Positions 10,686-21,805 of a stretch of DNA of 64,000 nt are shown piece by piece; positions within the stretch are counted from its first letter, which is position 1, and each line of letters opens with the position of its first letter. Made by a program: the position numbers and the translations under genes. The notes beneath the pieces were generated by a model. That model had not been told where the DNA came from and made no database searches. It saw only the letters and a list, made by a program, of their open reading frames with translations. The stretch comes from Prasinococcaceae sp. CCMP 1430 (taxonomy: Eukaryota; Prasinodermophyta; Palmophyllophyceae; Prasinococcales; Prasinococcaceae): the NCBI GenBank assembly GCA_013416795.1, contig RQSC01000004.1, positions 263,827 through 327,826 on the forward strand. Direction: 5' to 3'.

Positions 10686-11501
10686 ATTGGGCTCGGGCGG
10701 GAAGCGCGTCACGACAGCCCCGCCCGTGCGCTCGAGGTGCGCCTGCAGCGTGGCCTTGTCGTTGGCGTAGCGCTCGGTCTCTCCCGTTGAGAAGACGTTC
10801 TCGGTGTGCACCTGGTTGTTGTCCGTGACCTTGGGCAGGAAGTGGAAGAGGTCGACATTGGCATTGTCCTCACCCTCGCCCTCGCCCCCCTTGCTGGTGT
10901 CCGCCTTGGGCGCCTTGGGTTTCTTCTCCTTCTTCACCTTGGGCAGCGGCGCCTCATCAGCGGCAGTCTTTGGGCCGAGCAGCGCCTTGACCTGCGCGTC
11001 GAGCTCCTCCTTGACCTCCCTGCCAAGCGCCCAGGGGTGCTCCTTCGAAACTGCGACCTGCAATTTGCCGAAGACGAACCTATAGCGCTTGGCCTCGATC
11101 TCCTCCTTGTTCGCGGCGATCTGCTTGCTCACAGCGGCCTGAATCTGCTCCTTGGTCACGACCACGCCCACCCCGCTCGCCTCGTCCAGGGCCGCCGTGT
11201 CGAGAGGCTCGGCGCCGACCGCCTTGAGGAACTTGTACGCTGCGTCCATTTGCTGCAGCGTCTTGAGTTTCCCGTCGACGACCATGTTGATGACGTGCGG
11301 CCTGTGCACGAGCGCGTTGGCAGGGTACTTGCCCGCCACGGAGTGCAGCAGCACGCCGATCGCCTTGTCGCACCCGCCGTCGGCGACGCCCGCTTCAGCG
11401 AGGACCTCGACGAGCTTGGCGGTCTGCTTTGCGGCCATGCTCTTGGCCTGCTTCTCATCGATGCCGCAGCGCACGAGCACCGCCACGTCGCCGTCCGCCA
11501 T
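9135..11501 (-). CDS. GLNRS: Glutaminyl-tRNA synthetase, eukaryotic type
   Basis: A single-exon 788-residue class I aminoacyl-tRNA synthetase that charges tRNA-Gln in the cytosol. The N-terminal appended domain (about residues 1-200, MADGDVAVLVRCGIDEKQAK) is the eukaryotic non-catalytic extension, followed by a Lys-rich linker (KVKKEKKPKAPKAD). The catalytic domain has PPEPNGYLHIGHAKAM (HIGH motif, about residue 275) and VMSKRKL (KMSKS-type motif, about residue 498). The C-terminal anticodon-binding barrels follow. The ATG at 11501 was chosen because it directly starts the conserved N-terminal domain. The open frame extends upstream through an Ala/Arg run encoded by a CG-dinucleotide tract and includes an earlier ATG (MPAKSERGKNAA), more likely leader sequence. 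Confidence 0.96.
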
Positions 11502-11735
11502 GGCCGCTGCCGTGCGCCTCGCCCGGCGCCCGCGCACCCGCGCGCGCTGTGTGGCGGTGGCGGCGTGCGCGGCCCGTCGCGCTCGCGCGCGCGCGCGCGC
11601 GCGCGCGGCCGCCGCATTTTTCCCCCGTTCGCTTTTCGCGGGCATTCCGCGCGCCCCGACGTACGCGGCCAAGGACACTCGCCAATGCGCACCCACGCGC
11701 GGCGCGCAATTTCGGCCGCCGCGGTTCCCGTGTTG

Positions 11736-11771
11736 TTAGGGTTCATTTTAGGGGTTGATTTCAGGGTTAAT
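11736..11771 (+). promoter_or_regulatory. Telobox-like motif cluster in a divergent promoter
   Basis: Three related motifs occur within about 36 bases: TTAGGGTTC, TTTTAGGGGTT and CAGGGTTAAT. They lie between the start codons of glutaminyl-tRNA synthetase (minus) and the ABC transporter (plus), in an AT-rich patch of a 412-base intergenic region. Confidence 0.55.
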
Positions 11772-11913
11772 ATCGAGCGCGTGGGCGTGGGCACGAGCGC
11801 ACGTGCGCACTGGCACCGCTGCGCCGGGCGCCACAGTGCTCACGCAGGGGGTTGAGGGCGGCGGAGGGTGGCGCGCGCGGCGGCGCGCGCCCGCGGCGCG
11901 CGCCGGCACCGCC

Positions 11914-14036
11914 ATGGGATCGGACGGCGCGCCTGCCGACAAGGTGCCCGCGGGGGTCGCCAGCGGTGCTACGCTCAGCAATCGTGGCAGCGCCCCATCG
12001 TCTTCGTTCGGGCTGGGGGTGGCGGGCGCATCCGGCCCAGAGGCATCGCCGGGGATACGTACGCTGCTGCGCCGCTTCAAGAGCGTGGGCGCGCTGTACT
12101 TCCGCTCGGACCGGGCACGGAGGGCGCAACGCCAGGCCGTCCTGCTGCTGGTGCTGAGCATTCTGAAGACGGCGGTAGGGGTCGTCTTCAGCTACATACA
12201 GAAGGGCTACATGACAGCGCTGACCGAGAAGGACGTGCCGCTCTTCTATCGGCATCTGTTGTACGTTCTCGGTCTCATCGTGGTGGCGGCGCCGCTCTAC
12301 GCGTATTTTGCGTACGAGCGGGGCATGCTCGCGCTCGAGTGGCGCGACTGGCTCACGCGCCATCTCCTGGGGAAGTACTTTGCCAATCGCAAGTACTTCG
12401 ATCTGCAGCGAGGGCTCGCGGGAGACCTGGACAACCCAGACCAGCGCATCTGCAACGACGTGGCCTCGTACGTGAGCGTCACTGCTGAGCTCGCCGTGGT
12501 CCTGGTCGAGAAGGTGCTAAACATCCTGGCTTTCTCGAGCGTACTCGTGTCGGTCGACGTGCGCCTGATGGTCGTACTTGTGGGCTACGCGGTCTTCGGC
12601 TCGTACGTGACCACGCGGCTTTTCGGGCGAAAGCTCATGGTCCTCCACAACAGCGCGCTGCAGCAGGCGGCCGATCTGCGCTTCGCGCTCATCCGCGTGC
12701 GCGAAAATGCTGAGAGCGTGGCATTCTATCGTGGCGAGACGACTGAGGAGCGCGGCGGGCTCGCGCTGCTTGGGCTACTCGTGGCCACGCTCAAGGAACA
12801 GGTGCTGTGGAGGCGCCACCTCACTCTTTTCACAACGTGCTACCATTTTGCGACTTTCGCGGTGCCCAGCCTGGTGACCGCGCCGCTGTACTTCGCAGGC
12901 AAGGTGGAGTTCGGCACCATCTCACAGGTGTCGATGGCTTTCCACGTGGTGATGGACGCACTCGTACTGGTCGTCGACCGATTGGGCGAGCTTTCTGCCT
13001 TCTCGGCAGAGACGGACCGCATTTACGCGCTTTTGGGTGCGCTCGCGGCGCCGCGGCACGCCGACGGTTCGACGGGAGGCATTCTCTACGCGGAGGCGCA
13101 AACGGTGTCTATGTCCAACCTTACCTTGCGCACCCCAAACGGTGTACAGACGCTCGCCGATGGGCTCAGTGTGCACCTACAGCCGGGCGAGAGCTTGCTC
13201 GTTATGGGCCCTTCCGGTTCGGGGAAGTCGAGCCTGCTTCGTGCCCTGGCAGCCCTGTGGACTGATGGTGCAGGCACGGTCACGACGCCGCCGCACGAGG
13301 ACTGTTTCTTTCTACCGCAGCGGCCGTACATGCCGCATGGCTCGCTCAGGGACCAGCTACTTTTCCCTGCCAGTCTGCAGCGAAGGGTGCGTGAGGAATA
13401 GCGACTTCTTCATGCACGCGCGACTTGCTTTGCTGTGCACCCATAGCTCGCGCGCTCGCCACCAGCGAGCGCTTCTCCGCTTCAGCGTCAACGCAGATCA
13501 ACTGACTCGCGCCTTTTTGCATGGGTACGCGTACTGGCCAAACACCCACGGGTGCGCACGCGCGCGGACGCCTCTCCCCGCCCCACCTTCCGCAGGACCA
13601 CGCACTGGACGGGCGCGTGCAGAACGCTGCCGAGACCGTGAGCGACGAGGACATGGCGCGCGCGCTTTCTACGGTATGCCTCACGGACCTACTCCCGCGT
13701 ATGGGCGGCTTCCACGCCGTATGCGACTGGTCCGCGGTGCTCTCTGCGGGTGAGCAGCAGCGCTTGTCCATCGCCCGGCTCCTGTTGCGCCTCCCGCAGC
13801 CTAAGGCCGCCTTCATGGACGAGGCCACATCTGCGCTCGACCCTGCGACCGAGGCGGCGGTGTATGGCGCCATCAGCCGCGGGAAGTACACGTACGTCTC
13901 GGTGGGACACCGTGCGTCACTGCTCAAGTACCACACTTGGCTGCTCATCGCGTCAGGGAATGGGCAATGGGAGCTGCACAGAACGGCGGACCCTGCCGCG
14001 CGCAGCAAGCTCGCGGACGCAGTGGGGGTGCAATAG
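11914..14036 (+). CDS. ABC half transporter, SbmA/BacA-ABCD type
   Basis: Exons are 11914-13386 and 13596-14036. The phase-0 intron (209 bases) has donor GTGCGT and acceptor TTCCGCAG. The 637-residue product has an N-terminal membrane domain of the ABC_membrane_2 type (several hydrophobic helices at about residues 70-370, with the characteristic DNPDQRICNDV loop). A nucleotide-binding domain follows: Walker A GPSGSGKSS (about residue 431), signature LSAGEQQRL, Walker B AAFMDEATSAL and H-loop VGHRAS. Exon 1 ends just after the Q-loop segment (FLPQRPYMPHGSLRDQ). Relatives include peroxisomal ABCD fatty-acyl transporters, the plastid ABCD2 of plants and bacterial SbmA/YddA/Rv1819c. Substrate cannot be assigned. 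The N-terminus is Ser/Gly-rich and could be a targeting sequence. Confidence 0.88.
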
Positions 14037-14216
14037 CGATAGACCACACACCAACAATTAAAACAGCATACATTAATTAATCAACTGTGCCCACGGTGTA
14101 ATAATATTCCGCATCATATCGTCGTTCACCAGATTTTCGCGCGCGTGCGCACACGCCTGCAGCCGCCCGCAGGGCACAACGCGCGCGCCGGCGACGCTGC
14201 CCCGCCCGACGCGCCA

Positions 14217-17200
14217 ATGGCGTCGGCGGGGGGTGCGACCGGCGATGCGTCCGCTCGCACGGCGCCGCTGGAGGGATCGGTCTCGCTGCCCGCGCTGCTC
14301 GGCGCGTTCTCGCGCTCGTCGCTTGCCGAGCTCGACCAGGCGTCAACCGCGCTCGGCCGCGCAATCATGAGCTCGGACGAGGAGCGCAAGCGCGGCCTAG
14401 GGCTCTACCTGCACGGCGTGAGGCAGCGCGCGGCGAGGCTGGTGCGTGTCGGTGGGCGGGCGCGGGACGAGCGCGATCCGCCGGCGAAGTCGCGGTGCAC
14501 GCGACCCCGCGGCGCCTGTGGCACGCCCGCTCCCGCGCTGCCCCCCTCGCGCCGCGCGCCCGCGCGCCCGCCGCGCCCTCGCAGTCGCTGCGCCCTCGCC
14601 AACATGCCACGCATGCATCGCCAATTCGGAGCTGACGCTCGCGCATCCGCCGCGCGTGCGCTGCGTGGCTGCGCAGCTGGCGGTCGCGCGGTGGGTGGGC
14701 ACGACGACGGAGGTCGCAGGCTGTGCAGCCGTGCACGAGCGCTTGCACTCGCAACGCGAGGCGCTCACGCACGCCGCCGACCACCTCTTCTACACGCACG
14801 GCGGGCTCGAGGCATGCCGCGCCCCACTTTACGCGGTCCCCGACGCACTCACGGCGCTCGCGAGCCGCGGTGCAACCGCAGCCAGTCACGGTGGCAGTGA
14901 CGATGGGAACGCAAGAAAAGGGAGCGGAGGTCCGATGCGCGCGGCACCGCGCGGTATGCTGCCCGCCTGCATTGAGGAGCACCTCCTCGGGCCTGGCGCG
15001 ACGACGTCGGCTGCCGCATTTGCGGCGCGCTCGCGCCGCGCTGGCTCGCGCCGCGCGCTGCTCCTCCGCGCCGAACGCGAACTGCGCAAGCTGCTCCGGC
15101 GAGAGATGTTGCCGATGCGCGCGAGCGTCGTGGAGGTGCGCAACGGGCGCGTAGTGGTGGCCGTCGATGACGAGTTCGAGATGCACCTGGGTGTGATGCT
15201 TCGTCCACCAGCGGCGGCCTCGAAAGTTGCTGGGGAGGTTCCTGCGGATGCCGCCGCCGTCGGAGCTAATGAGGAGCAGAGATCTGCACCCGAGCAACTG
15301 CACACACCCACACCTCGGGAAGAGGGTGATCGAGAGCTCTGCTGGCGCATGCTGCGCGTGGACCTCAACGCGGGATCAAAGGCTGGCGCCTTTGCGCCGA
15401 CGATCTCTGCGGCACACCGTGCGCTTTTGCTGCGGTCGCTCGACCAAGTGCTTCAGCGCGCCACTATTGGCCACGCGATCGCTCAGGCGGTGGATACACT
15501 CCACGGCGCAGCGCTCGCCCTCGTCATCGACCGCGTGGTCTTCCGACAGGCGCAGTCGCTGCGCGACGGCCCTTGGAAAGGGCAGCTGCGGGTTGAGCGG
15601 CTGACGCCATCGGCAGAGGCAGGCGCACCCAAGCACGAGCAAAAGGGCGGCGGGACGCTTGGCGACGGGGTGCGCGTGCGGTACTGGCTGGGCTCGCCAG
15701 ACGCTGCTAGCGCCCTGACGCTGACGCAGGCGGGCGAAGCGTCCGAGTCGCCAGCTGTCGTGGTGTATGTCACGGATGGTGGCGACCTCGCCGCAAGGCT
15801 CGAGCCGTCTCCTGAGGAGCTTGTCGGCACTGACGGCGATGGCATGGAGGTAGAGCTGGCTAGTAGTGCCTCGTCCTTGGATATCTCGATGGCCAAGATG
15901 GATCTCATGGCGCTTCTGTCCAAGGCAATGAGAGTACACGGGTCGACATGCCTGCAGGTCCTCCAGAGCAAGCTGCGAGGTCACCCGCTCGTATGTGGTG
16001 AGGAGTCGGATCTGCAGACAGCCTCGCAAGGTCCCACAGATGCAGAGCTCACGACGCTGTCGGTCCGAGTGTGCGGGGAGGCGTTCGCCAGCGTGTCGCT
16101 CGACATTCGCACCGGACGTTTCACTGTGCGCACCCCTGAAGACGCGGCAAGCAGCCAGCTGCTCGCCACGGCAGCGCTCGACGCGGAGGCTGCGTTACGC
16201 GCAGGGAAGCGACCTCCTGCCGAGATATTCCTGCAGCTGCGCTTCCAGGGCTTGCGCGCGTGCCTTGAGGCCGCCGCAACGGCGCTGGGGATGGGCGTCG
16301 TCAGCGGCGCTGGCGTCGCGCAGGTGATTGCCCAATCCCGGGCGCATGGCTTCGGGCAGGACGCGCTCGTGCTCTCGTTCGTGGACGCGCCTTGCTGGCA
16401 CCTGGTGGTCGGGCGGACCGCACCGCACGCGTGGCCCCCCCGGATGGCTCTGCTGCGCATCGCCACGGATACCACCTCGTCAGTGCACAGAGCACTGGTC
16501 GCGCCAGGCGTTGCGCAAATCACCGAGCTCGCGGCCGTCGAGGGCCTCGCTCTTTCAGCAAAGGGTGGAGATGCCGGCGGCGTTCCGGCGCGCTTGTTTT
16601 CCCCCGGCGTCGCGCGTCGCGTGATGAAGGCATGCGCGATGCAGTGTCGCATGCTCATCAAGGAGGCGATGCTCACGGAGCAGCTCCGCGCGCAGGACAA
16701 GAAGTTCATGTCGGCCGCTTCATTCTCCGGGGGTTGCGCAGTCGACGGGGCGGCTGGCGGGGCGCAAGGAGAGCAGACCTCGCAGGTCGGCCAGGGCAAC
16801 GTGCACTTCCACTTTCAGGTGCCGAGCCCGTCGGCTGGCCCTGCGGCGCCTCCTTCGGGTAAGAACGTGGTGGTGTCTGCCAATCTGGACTCCTCCCTCA
16901 AGGCCGGCTGGGAGGTCACCCTCGCAGACGATTACTTCGGCGACCTCTGGCGAGAGCACCGCACGGCAATGGGTAGGCACGCAGCGATGAGTGACGATGC
17001 GCACGCTGCGGCTGGCGATGGCGTCGTCGCATTGACCCCCACGGGCCTCAGGTTCTCGTACGATCGGCTTCACTCGACCAGCCTCGGGGACTTTCTCGCG
17101 CAGTGCAAGAGCGTGCTACGCATGCGCTTGCTCGTCCTCGCCCTTCACGCCACCTCCACTGGGAATGACGACGCCGTCCCCGCCGGCGCGCTTGAGATAA

Positions 17201-17709
17201 ACGCTTGCGAGGTATGGCCGCAACGCTGCGCATTCACGTACAAAGGCGTGCCCGGCTCGCCAGTGTACTTCGAGGCTGTTTCCAAGATTGACGGCATCAG
17301 CATGCGCTCCTCGCCCAAGCTCCCAAGCGATCTGGATCACGTCGACCTGATGCTTAAGCGGAGGCAATACGACCAAGTGGGGGCTGCCATCCACTGCAGC
17401 GTGCCGTTCCTCCTTGCGCTGATGGCCTCCGACCTCGAAGTGGACGGCGCTGGGCCCAAGTCAGTGAGCGTTTCAATGTCAACCGACAGGGCTCGCCTCA
17501 TCTTCTCCAGGCAAGTGGTCGTCGACCTGCGCCTGCTTCCGGGCGGCGCTGTCAAGCCTGAGCCCCTCAGCTCCGCGGCGGCTGCCGCCGCGAGCGCCTC
17601 GGGCCTGAGGGAGCTGCCGCTGGGCACGGTGGATCAGCGCGAGTACGCCCAGCCCGAGTTCGCAGCTCTCGTCGATGCCATTGGCACGGCGGTACAGGCG
17701 GCGCTCTAA
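14217..17709 (+). CDS. MED14: Mediator complex subunit 14
   Basis: Exons are 14217-14441 and 14677-17709. The phase-0 intron (235 bases) has donor GTGCGT and acceptor GCGCAG. The join reads ...RQRAARL|LAVARWVGTTTEV, which restores the conserved MED14 N-terminal segment. That segment has SVSLPALLGAF, then SDEERKRGLGLYL, then the RLLVLxKW-like helix, then HERLHSQREALTHAADHLFY. The rest of the 1085-residue protein is a long alpha/beta scaffold with acidic and Ala-rich loops, as expected for this backbone subunit linking Mediator head, middle and tail. No catalytic motif is expected. Sequence similarity beyond the N-terminal third is weak by eye. Confidence 0.8.
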
Positions 17710-18120
17710 TGTAATGCATCACATCCCTCAACGGTTCCCGCAGACACCCAACAATTCCATGGGACGCGCGGAGCGATTTTCGGGGTGGCCCCGCGCGGCA
17801 ACGGGCCGCGGGCGCGTTGCGTTTCGCTTGCGTTGCCCGGCGGGACGCGCGGCGATGGGCGCGCGACAACACCGGAAAATAGCCAGGACACAGAGGCACG
17901 GAAAGGGCGGGTTTGCGCGCGAGAGCGAGAGTGTGAGTGTGAGTGTGAGTGGCGGCTGCTGCGGGGCGATGGGCGGGCTGCAGGGGCTGGGCGAGGGCTC
18001 GAGGAGGGCGAGGGGGAAAGAGGGAGGCGGACGAAGCGGGGAACAGGAGGGGGCGGGGGCTTTGCCTGCGCCGTCCCCGGCCGGAGGACGCGAAAGCACG
18101 GCCGCGGCCGCCTTGGCGCC
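17710..18120. other. Same-strand intergenic region with GAGTGT microsatellite
   Basis: The region lies between MED14 and the TMEM135-like gene. It holds the MED14 3' end, a short GAGTGT repeat tract around 17929-17951 and GA-rich sequence. Open frames here continue into the next gene but look non-coding. No separate gene seen. Confidence 0.6.
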
Positions 18121-19917
18121 ATGGGGGCGGGCGGGCCCTCGCCCGGGGGCCGCGCGGACGCGGATGCATCACCGCGGCCGCCTCGGTCCACGCCGGACAT
18201 CGACAACCCCCCGTCCTTCGCCGACTGGACGGACGGTGCCCCATCCCGCCGCGTCGACGGGCTCGCGCTGCTCGCGAGCGCGGCGGACGAGGGGCCGAGC
18301 CCCACGCACGCGCGTGTGGGGAGGAGAGCATCGGCGGAGAGCGACAGCGACAGCTGGCAGCTGCGCATGTCCTCCTCGGAGGACGGCTCGGACGCAGGCG
18401 AGCGGAGGCACCGCGGGGGCGTGCACGAGAAGCATCCGCTGGATTTGCTCGCGCGGCGCGTCGAGCGGGCGCTCGCGGCGGGCTCGCGCGGCTTCGCGAC
18501 CGGCGCTGCTCTGCGCGGCGGCATCGGCGTGCTGAAGCTCGTGCTGGGCACGTCGCGCACGAAGCGCGCGCCCACGCGCCGGAGCGCGGCGGCGGTGCTC
18601 AAGGACGCGCTGCGCTTCGGCACTTTCCTCGGGACGTTCAGCGGCGGGTACGTCGCGATTGACGAAGCCCTGGAGCGGCGCTTTGGCGAAGACAGCAAGA
18701 GATGGAGGCACCTCGTCGCAGGCGTGGCGGCGGGGCCATCGCTCCTGCTCGCTGGGGGCAAGGACCACGGCACCCTCGCCACGTACCTGCTCGTGCGTGC
18801 CGCCGTGCTCGTCGTGCGCGCCGGGCTCAAGCCCGGGCGGCCGCAGTCGAAGCGGCTGCTCACGCAGCTGGGCGCGACAGCGAAGCACGGCGACGTCGGC
18901 CTCTTGTGCCTGACTGCCGCGCACATCCTGTCGTCATACATGTTCTGGCCGGGATCCTTCGATCCGGGCTACCGCGCATTCCTCGACTCGCACGGCGGGC
19001 CCGCCGGCGTGCTCGTGCGTGAGCCTTACGTTGCGATCGTGCGCGGGAGCGACTCGAGCGCGAGCGTCGAGGCGGTCAAGAGGGCGACCCAGGCGGCGGC
19101 CGCCAAAGTCGCGGCCATCGGAGGGGCGCGGGCCGGCCGGGTGGTGGCAAGACAGGGCGACCCTTCGATGGGGCCGCCGCTCACAAGGGCCGCGCGCCTG
19201 CTCAATCCCTGGCAGCACAGCGTTGGCAAGTACTTTGCCGTCGCATTCGCCGGCGAATTCAAGCGCGCACTGTCCATGTACGCGCCCTTGTACCTCGCAA
19301 CATCGGCCATCGTTCAACGCGGGCGCTGGCTGCAGTCCCCGCGCGAGCTTCTCTTCAAAAACGCCGTGGGCGTGGGCCGCTCGAGCGCGTTCCTCGCTTC
19401 CTACGTCGCCACGGCGTGGACGGGGCTATTCGTGGCCAACGCACTGGGGGGTATGGTGCTTCCGCGCGGGTTGCAACGAGGGCTCCCCGCCGTCTTTCTC
19501 CTCACCTCCACCGTGAGCCTTGGGGGCCTCAGCGCGTTCGTGGAAGCGAAGAGCCGCCGCATGGAACTTGCTCTGTTCTGCGCGTCGCGAGTGCTGCACA
19601 GCGTGTACGGGCAGGTACTGGGGCGCCTCGGCCGAACATGGAGTGCGCGCCTTCGGGTGGATATATTCCTGTTTTCAGTATCGATGGGTGTGCTCACGCA
19701 CTGCTACGAGCGCGAGAGAGATATCTTCCGAAGCAAGTACCTGAATGTGCTTGACTTCATCTTCGGCCCACCGACGAGCAGCGGCCTGCGGCCGAGCGCG
19801 TCCCAGGTGTTTCAAATCTTGGAAGGGCAAGGCCTGTACTACATCCCCGAAATGGACAAGAAATGGAGGCAGCCGGAATCGCGAGGAGGGGGCGAGGAGC
19901 CCGTGGTTGGACGGTGA
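18121..19917 (+). CDS. TMEM135/Tim17-22-like multi-pass membrane protein
   Basis: A 598-residue single-exon protein starting at ATG 18121 (MGAGGPSPGGRADAD). The first about 100 residues are acidic/Ser-rich and probably disordered. A multi-pass region follows. Features resembling TMEM135 N-terminal family proteins are RFGTFLGTFSGGYVAIDEAL, YLLVRAAVLVVRAGLK, HGDVGLLCLTAAHILSSYMF and SFDPGYRAFLDSHGG. The C-terminal half has further hydrophobic segments (SSAFLASYVATAWTGLFVAN; LPAVFLLTSTVSLGGLSAFV). TMEM135 in animals acts in peroxisomes/mitochondria and lipid homeostasis; plant and algal homologues are uncharacterised. The open frame extends further upstream (to 17785), but that part is low-complexity and is treated as leader. 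Confidence 0.65.
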   Translation: MGAGGPSPGGRADADASPRPPRSTPDIDNPPSFADWTDGAPSRRVDGLALLASAADEGPSPTHARVGRRASAESDSDSWQLRMSSSEDGSDAGERRHRGGVHEKHPLDLLARRVERALAAGSRGFATGAALRGGIGVLKLVLGTSRTKRAPTRRSAAAVLKDALRFGTFLGTFSGGYVAIDEALERRFGEDSKRWRHLVAGVAAGPSLLLAGGKDHGTLATYLLVRAAVLVVRAGLKPGRPQSKRLLTQLGATAKHGDVGLLCLTAAHILSSYMFWPGSFDPGYRAFLDSHGGPAGVLVREPYVAIVRGSDSSASVEAVKRATQAAAAKVAAIGGARAGRVVARQGDPSMGPPLTRAARLLNPWQHSVGKYFAVAFAGEFKRALSMYAPLYLATSAIVQRGRWLQSPRELLFKNAVGVGRSSAFLASYVATAWTGLFVANALGGMVLPRGLQRGLPAVFLLTSTVSLGGLSAFVEAKSRRMELALFCASRVLHSVYGQVLGRLGRTWSARLRVDIFLFSVSMGVLTHCYERERDIFRSKYLNVLDFIFGPPTSSGLRPSASQVFQILEGQGLYYIPEMDKKWRQPESRGGGEEPVVGR

Positions 19918-20122
19918 CACGCGGGAAGGACTCCTTGCAGCTTGCGAGTATCCAAAATTGCTGATTAGTGACTCTAGTACATAGACATGGCGACACAATC
20001 ACTGGCAGGGCCTGATGACCCACAGCGTAGTACATCCAATTCATCCGACACGTACTCTAGAGACTCACGAGCACGCCGGGCGCTGGAGTCGAAGCGAATC
20101 GTACTTGATGATATGAGCTGAG

Positions 20123-21637
20123 TCACGCGCGCCTAGACCTGCGCTTGTGGATCCTCGCTGCAACAGCCATGATGCCGGCGCAGAGTAGGAGCACGAAGAA
20201 GGCGCCCGCGCCGGCGGCGCCACGACCCGAGCTCGCCCCCGCCGCCACTTTCGCGCTCCTCGGCCATGTGGTCGCGGCCGAGGTAGTGGCCGCCTTGAAC
20301 GCGGCAGCAACTTTGTCCGTAGGAGGAAAGGGATACAGCATGAAGTTCATGACAGCTTGCCCGATAGCGTCTGGCACCCCCGGCTGGCAGAAGTGCGAGC
20401 AGTCGGGCAGCTCGTAAGGCATGGCGTCGGCCGCATCCGCTGTCATCTCCCAAATGGGAAGCACCGGGATGCCCGCCTGAAGTATGATGGATGGAACGTT
20501 GCGGTTCCGAAAGTCCGTCCTTTCCATGACCTCCCTGGGCCACGCGCCGCACGCGGCCCCCTCGGCGTTGAGGGGCATGTCCGCGCTCTTGCTGTAGCTG
20601 TTCGAGACGTTGTAAATACCTCCGGGCGTATTCCAGTGCTGCGCGGAAGAGTCCAGCCACACCATGTGCGGCAGCGCCATGGGGCTTCCTCCGGCGCCGG
20701 CAGCGCCCCCCGAGTCGATCTGTGGCGAGCGACTGCGCACGAGGTCCGCCATCATGCGCGCTTGCGCGTCGAGGTCCCTTTCCGCGCCGAACGAGTACCA
20801 CGCTCCCGTGTTAACGACCACCAGGTCCCCGGCGCCGAAATCGTCCTCGGAAATGGCCTTCCGCACGGTGCTCGACAGCTCGAAGGCGCTCTTGTACAAG
20901 CGCAGTTCGGTGCCCTTCGCGAACTTGAGCACCGCCGACTCGATCTGCCCCTGTGGCCCCGTCGAGTGCGCGCATCGCCCGCGATAGCACCTGAAGTCGT
21001 ACAAAGGGTGACCCTTTATGCTCGGCTGGTCCTGCCAGCGCACGTACGAGCCCGCCTTGAGCGCGCTGCCGGGCGCGTCCGGGTTCATTGGGCCACACAG
21101 CATCCCGTCGCACCCGAGGTCGCTCACCTCCAGGTACTTGAGTATGCGGCACGCCACAGCCACAAACACCTGTCCAATCACGCTGTCGCCGACGAAGGCG
21201 ACCTTCTTGCCCTCTATGCGCGTGAGTACCTCGTGCGCGAGCCCGAACTGGAAATCTTGATCGCCACGCATCGCGCAGCCCGATGGCTCATAGCGTCGTG
21301 CGGCGATCTCGGCCGCGCGCTCGATGCCGAGGTGCGCGCAGCTCCACGGCGCCTGCTCCAGCGGACAGCTCAGATTCCAGTAGTGCGAGCTCACGGGAGC
21401 ACCGCTGTGGGTGAGCTTCGGCCCAGCGCTCGGTGCGTGCCAGCGTCCCCTGAGGCTGTCGCGGCGGATCATGTCAGAAAGCCGCGTGAAGCACGCAGGA
21501 CGCGGGTCGGGACGAGCCCTGCCGTCGCCTGTGCTGCCGGAGGTCCCCGCATGGCGCGACTCCCGCGCGCGCTCGGCCGCGCTGGCGGCCGCGTTCGCCT
21601 CCGCTCCCACGAGCGCGCGCGCCTGTCCCGCCGTCAT
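20123..21637 (-). CDS. PC-esterase / TBL-like protein with C-terminal membrane anchor
   Basis: The protein has the two signatures of the PC-esterase (GDSL-like, TBL/DUF231/CASD1) superfamily. Block I is KVAFVGDSVIGQ, with the GDS nucleophile. Block II is LPDCSHFCQPGVPD, the Asp-x-x-His catalytic pair. Plant TBL proteins O-acetylate cell-wall polysaccharides in the Golgi. Start: ATG at 21637 (MTAGQARALVG); an earlier in-frame ATG at 21811 is possible. Unlike usual TBL proteins, no N-terminal signal anchor is visible from either start. Instead a hydrophobic segment followed by a basic tail ends the protein (GAFFVLLLCAGIMAVAARIH, then KRR), suggesting C-terminal anchoring. The acceptor substrate is unknown. 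Confidence 0.78.
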   Translation of the reverse strand: MTAGQARALVGAEANAAASAAERARESRHAGTSGSTGDGRARPDPRPACFTRLSDMIRRDSLRGRWHAPSAGPKLTHSGAPVSSHYWNLSCPLEQAPWSCAHLGIERAAEIAARRYEPSGCAMRGDQDFQFGLAHEVLTRIEGKKVAFVGDSVIGQVFVAVACRILKYLEVSDLGCDGMLCGPMNPDAPGSALKAGSYVRWQDQPSIKGHPLYDFRCYRGRCAHSTGPQGQIESAVLKFAKGTELRLYKSAFELSSTVRKAISEDDFGAGDLVVVNTGAWYSFGAERDLDAQARMMADLVRSRSPQIDSGGAAGAGGSPMALPHMVWLDSSAQHWNTPGGIYNVSNSYSKSADMPLNAEGAACGAWPREVMERTDFRNRNVPSIILQAGIPVLPIWEMTADAADAMPYELPDCSHFCQPGVPDAIGQAVMNFMLYPFPPTDKVAAAFKAATTSAATTWPRSAKVAAGASSGRGAAGAGAFFVLLLCAGIMAVAARIHKRRSRRA

Positions 21638-21805
21638 CGCCCCTCGCCCCCCACCCCACCTCCCTGCGCACCCTGTGGCGCACGCACGCCCCTTTCGTGA
21701 TGGGTCGCGGCCCCCTCCCACGCCCGCCACGCCCAGGCTCCCGCCTGCGGGTGCGCCGCCATTCCCCCGAGCCGCGGCTCCGTTGGTTGTTCGGAGTGAT
21801 TTGAT

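Noticed and set aside
9243-10790. 515-residue plus-strand open frame over GlnRS
   Set aside because: Antisense shadow of a strongly conserved enzyme; Arg/Val/His-rich with no recognisable motif.
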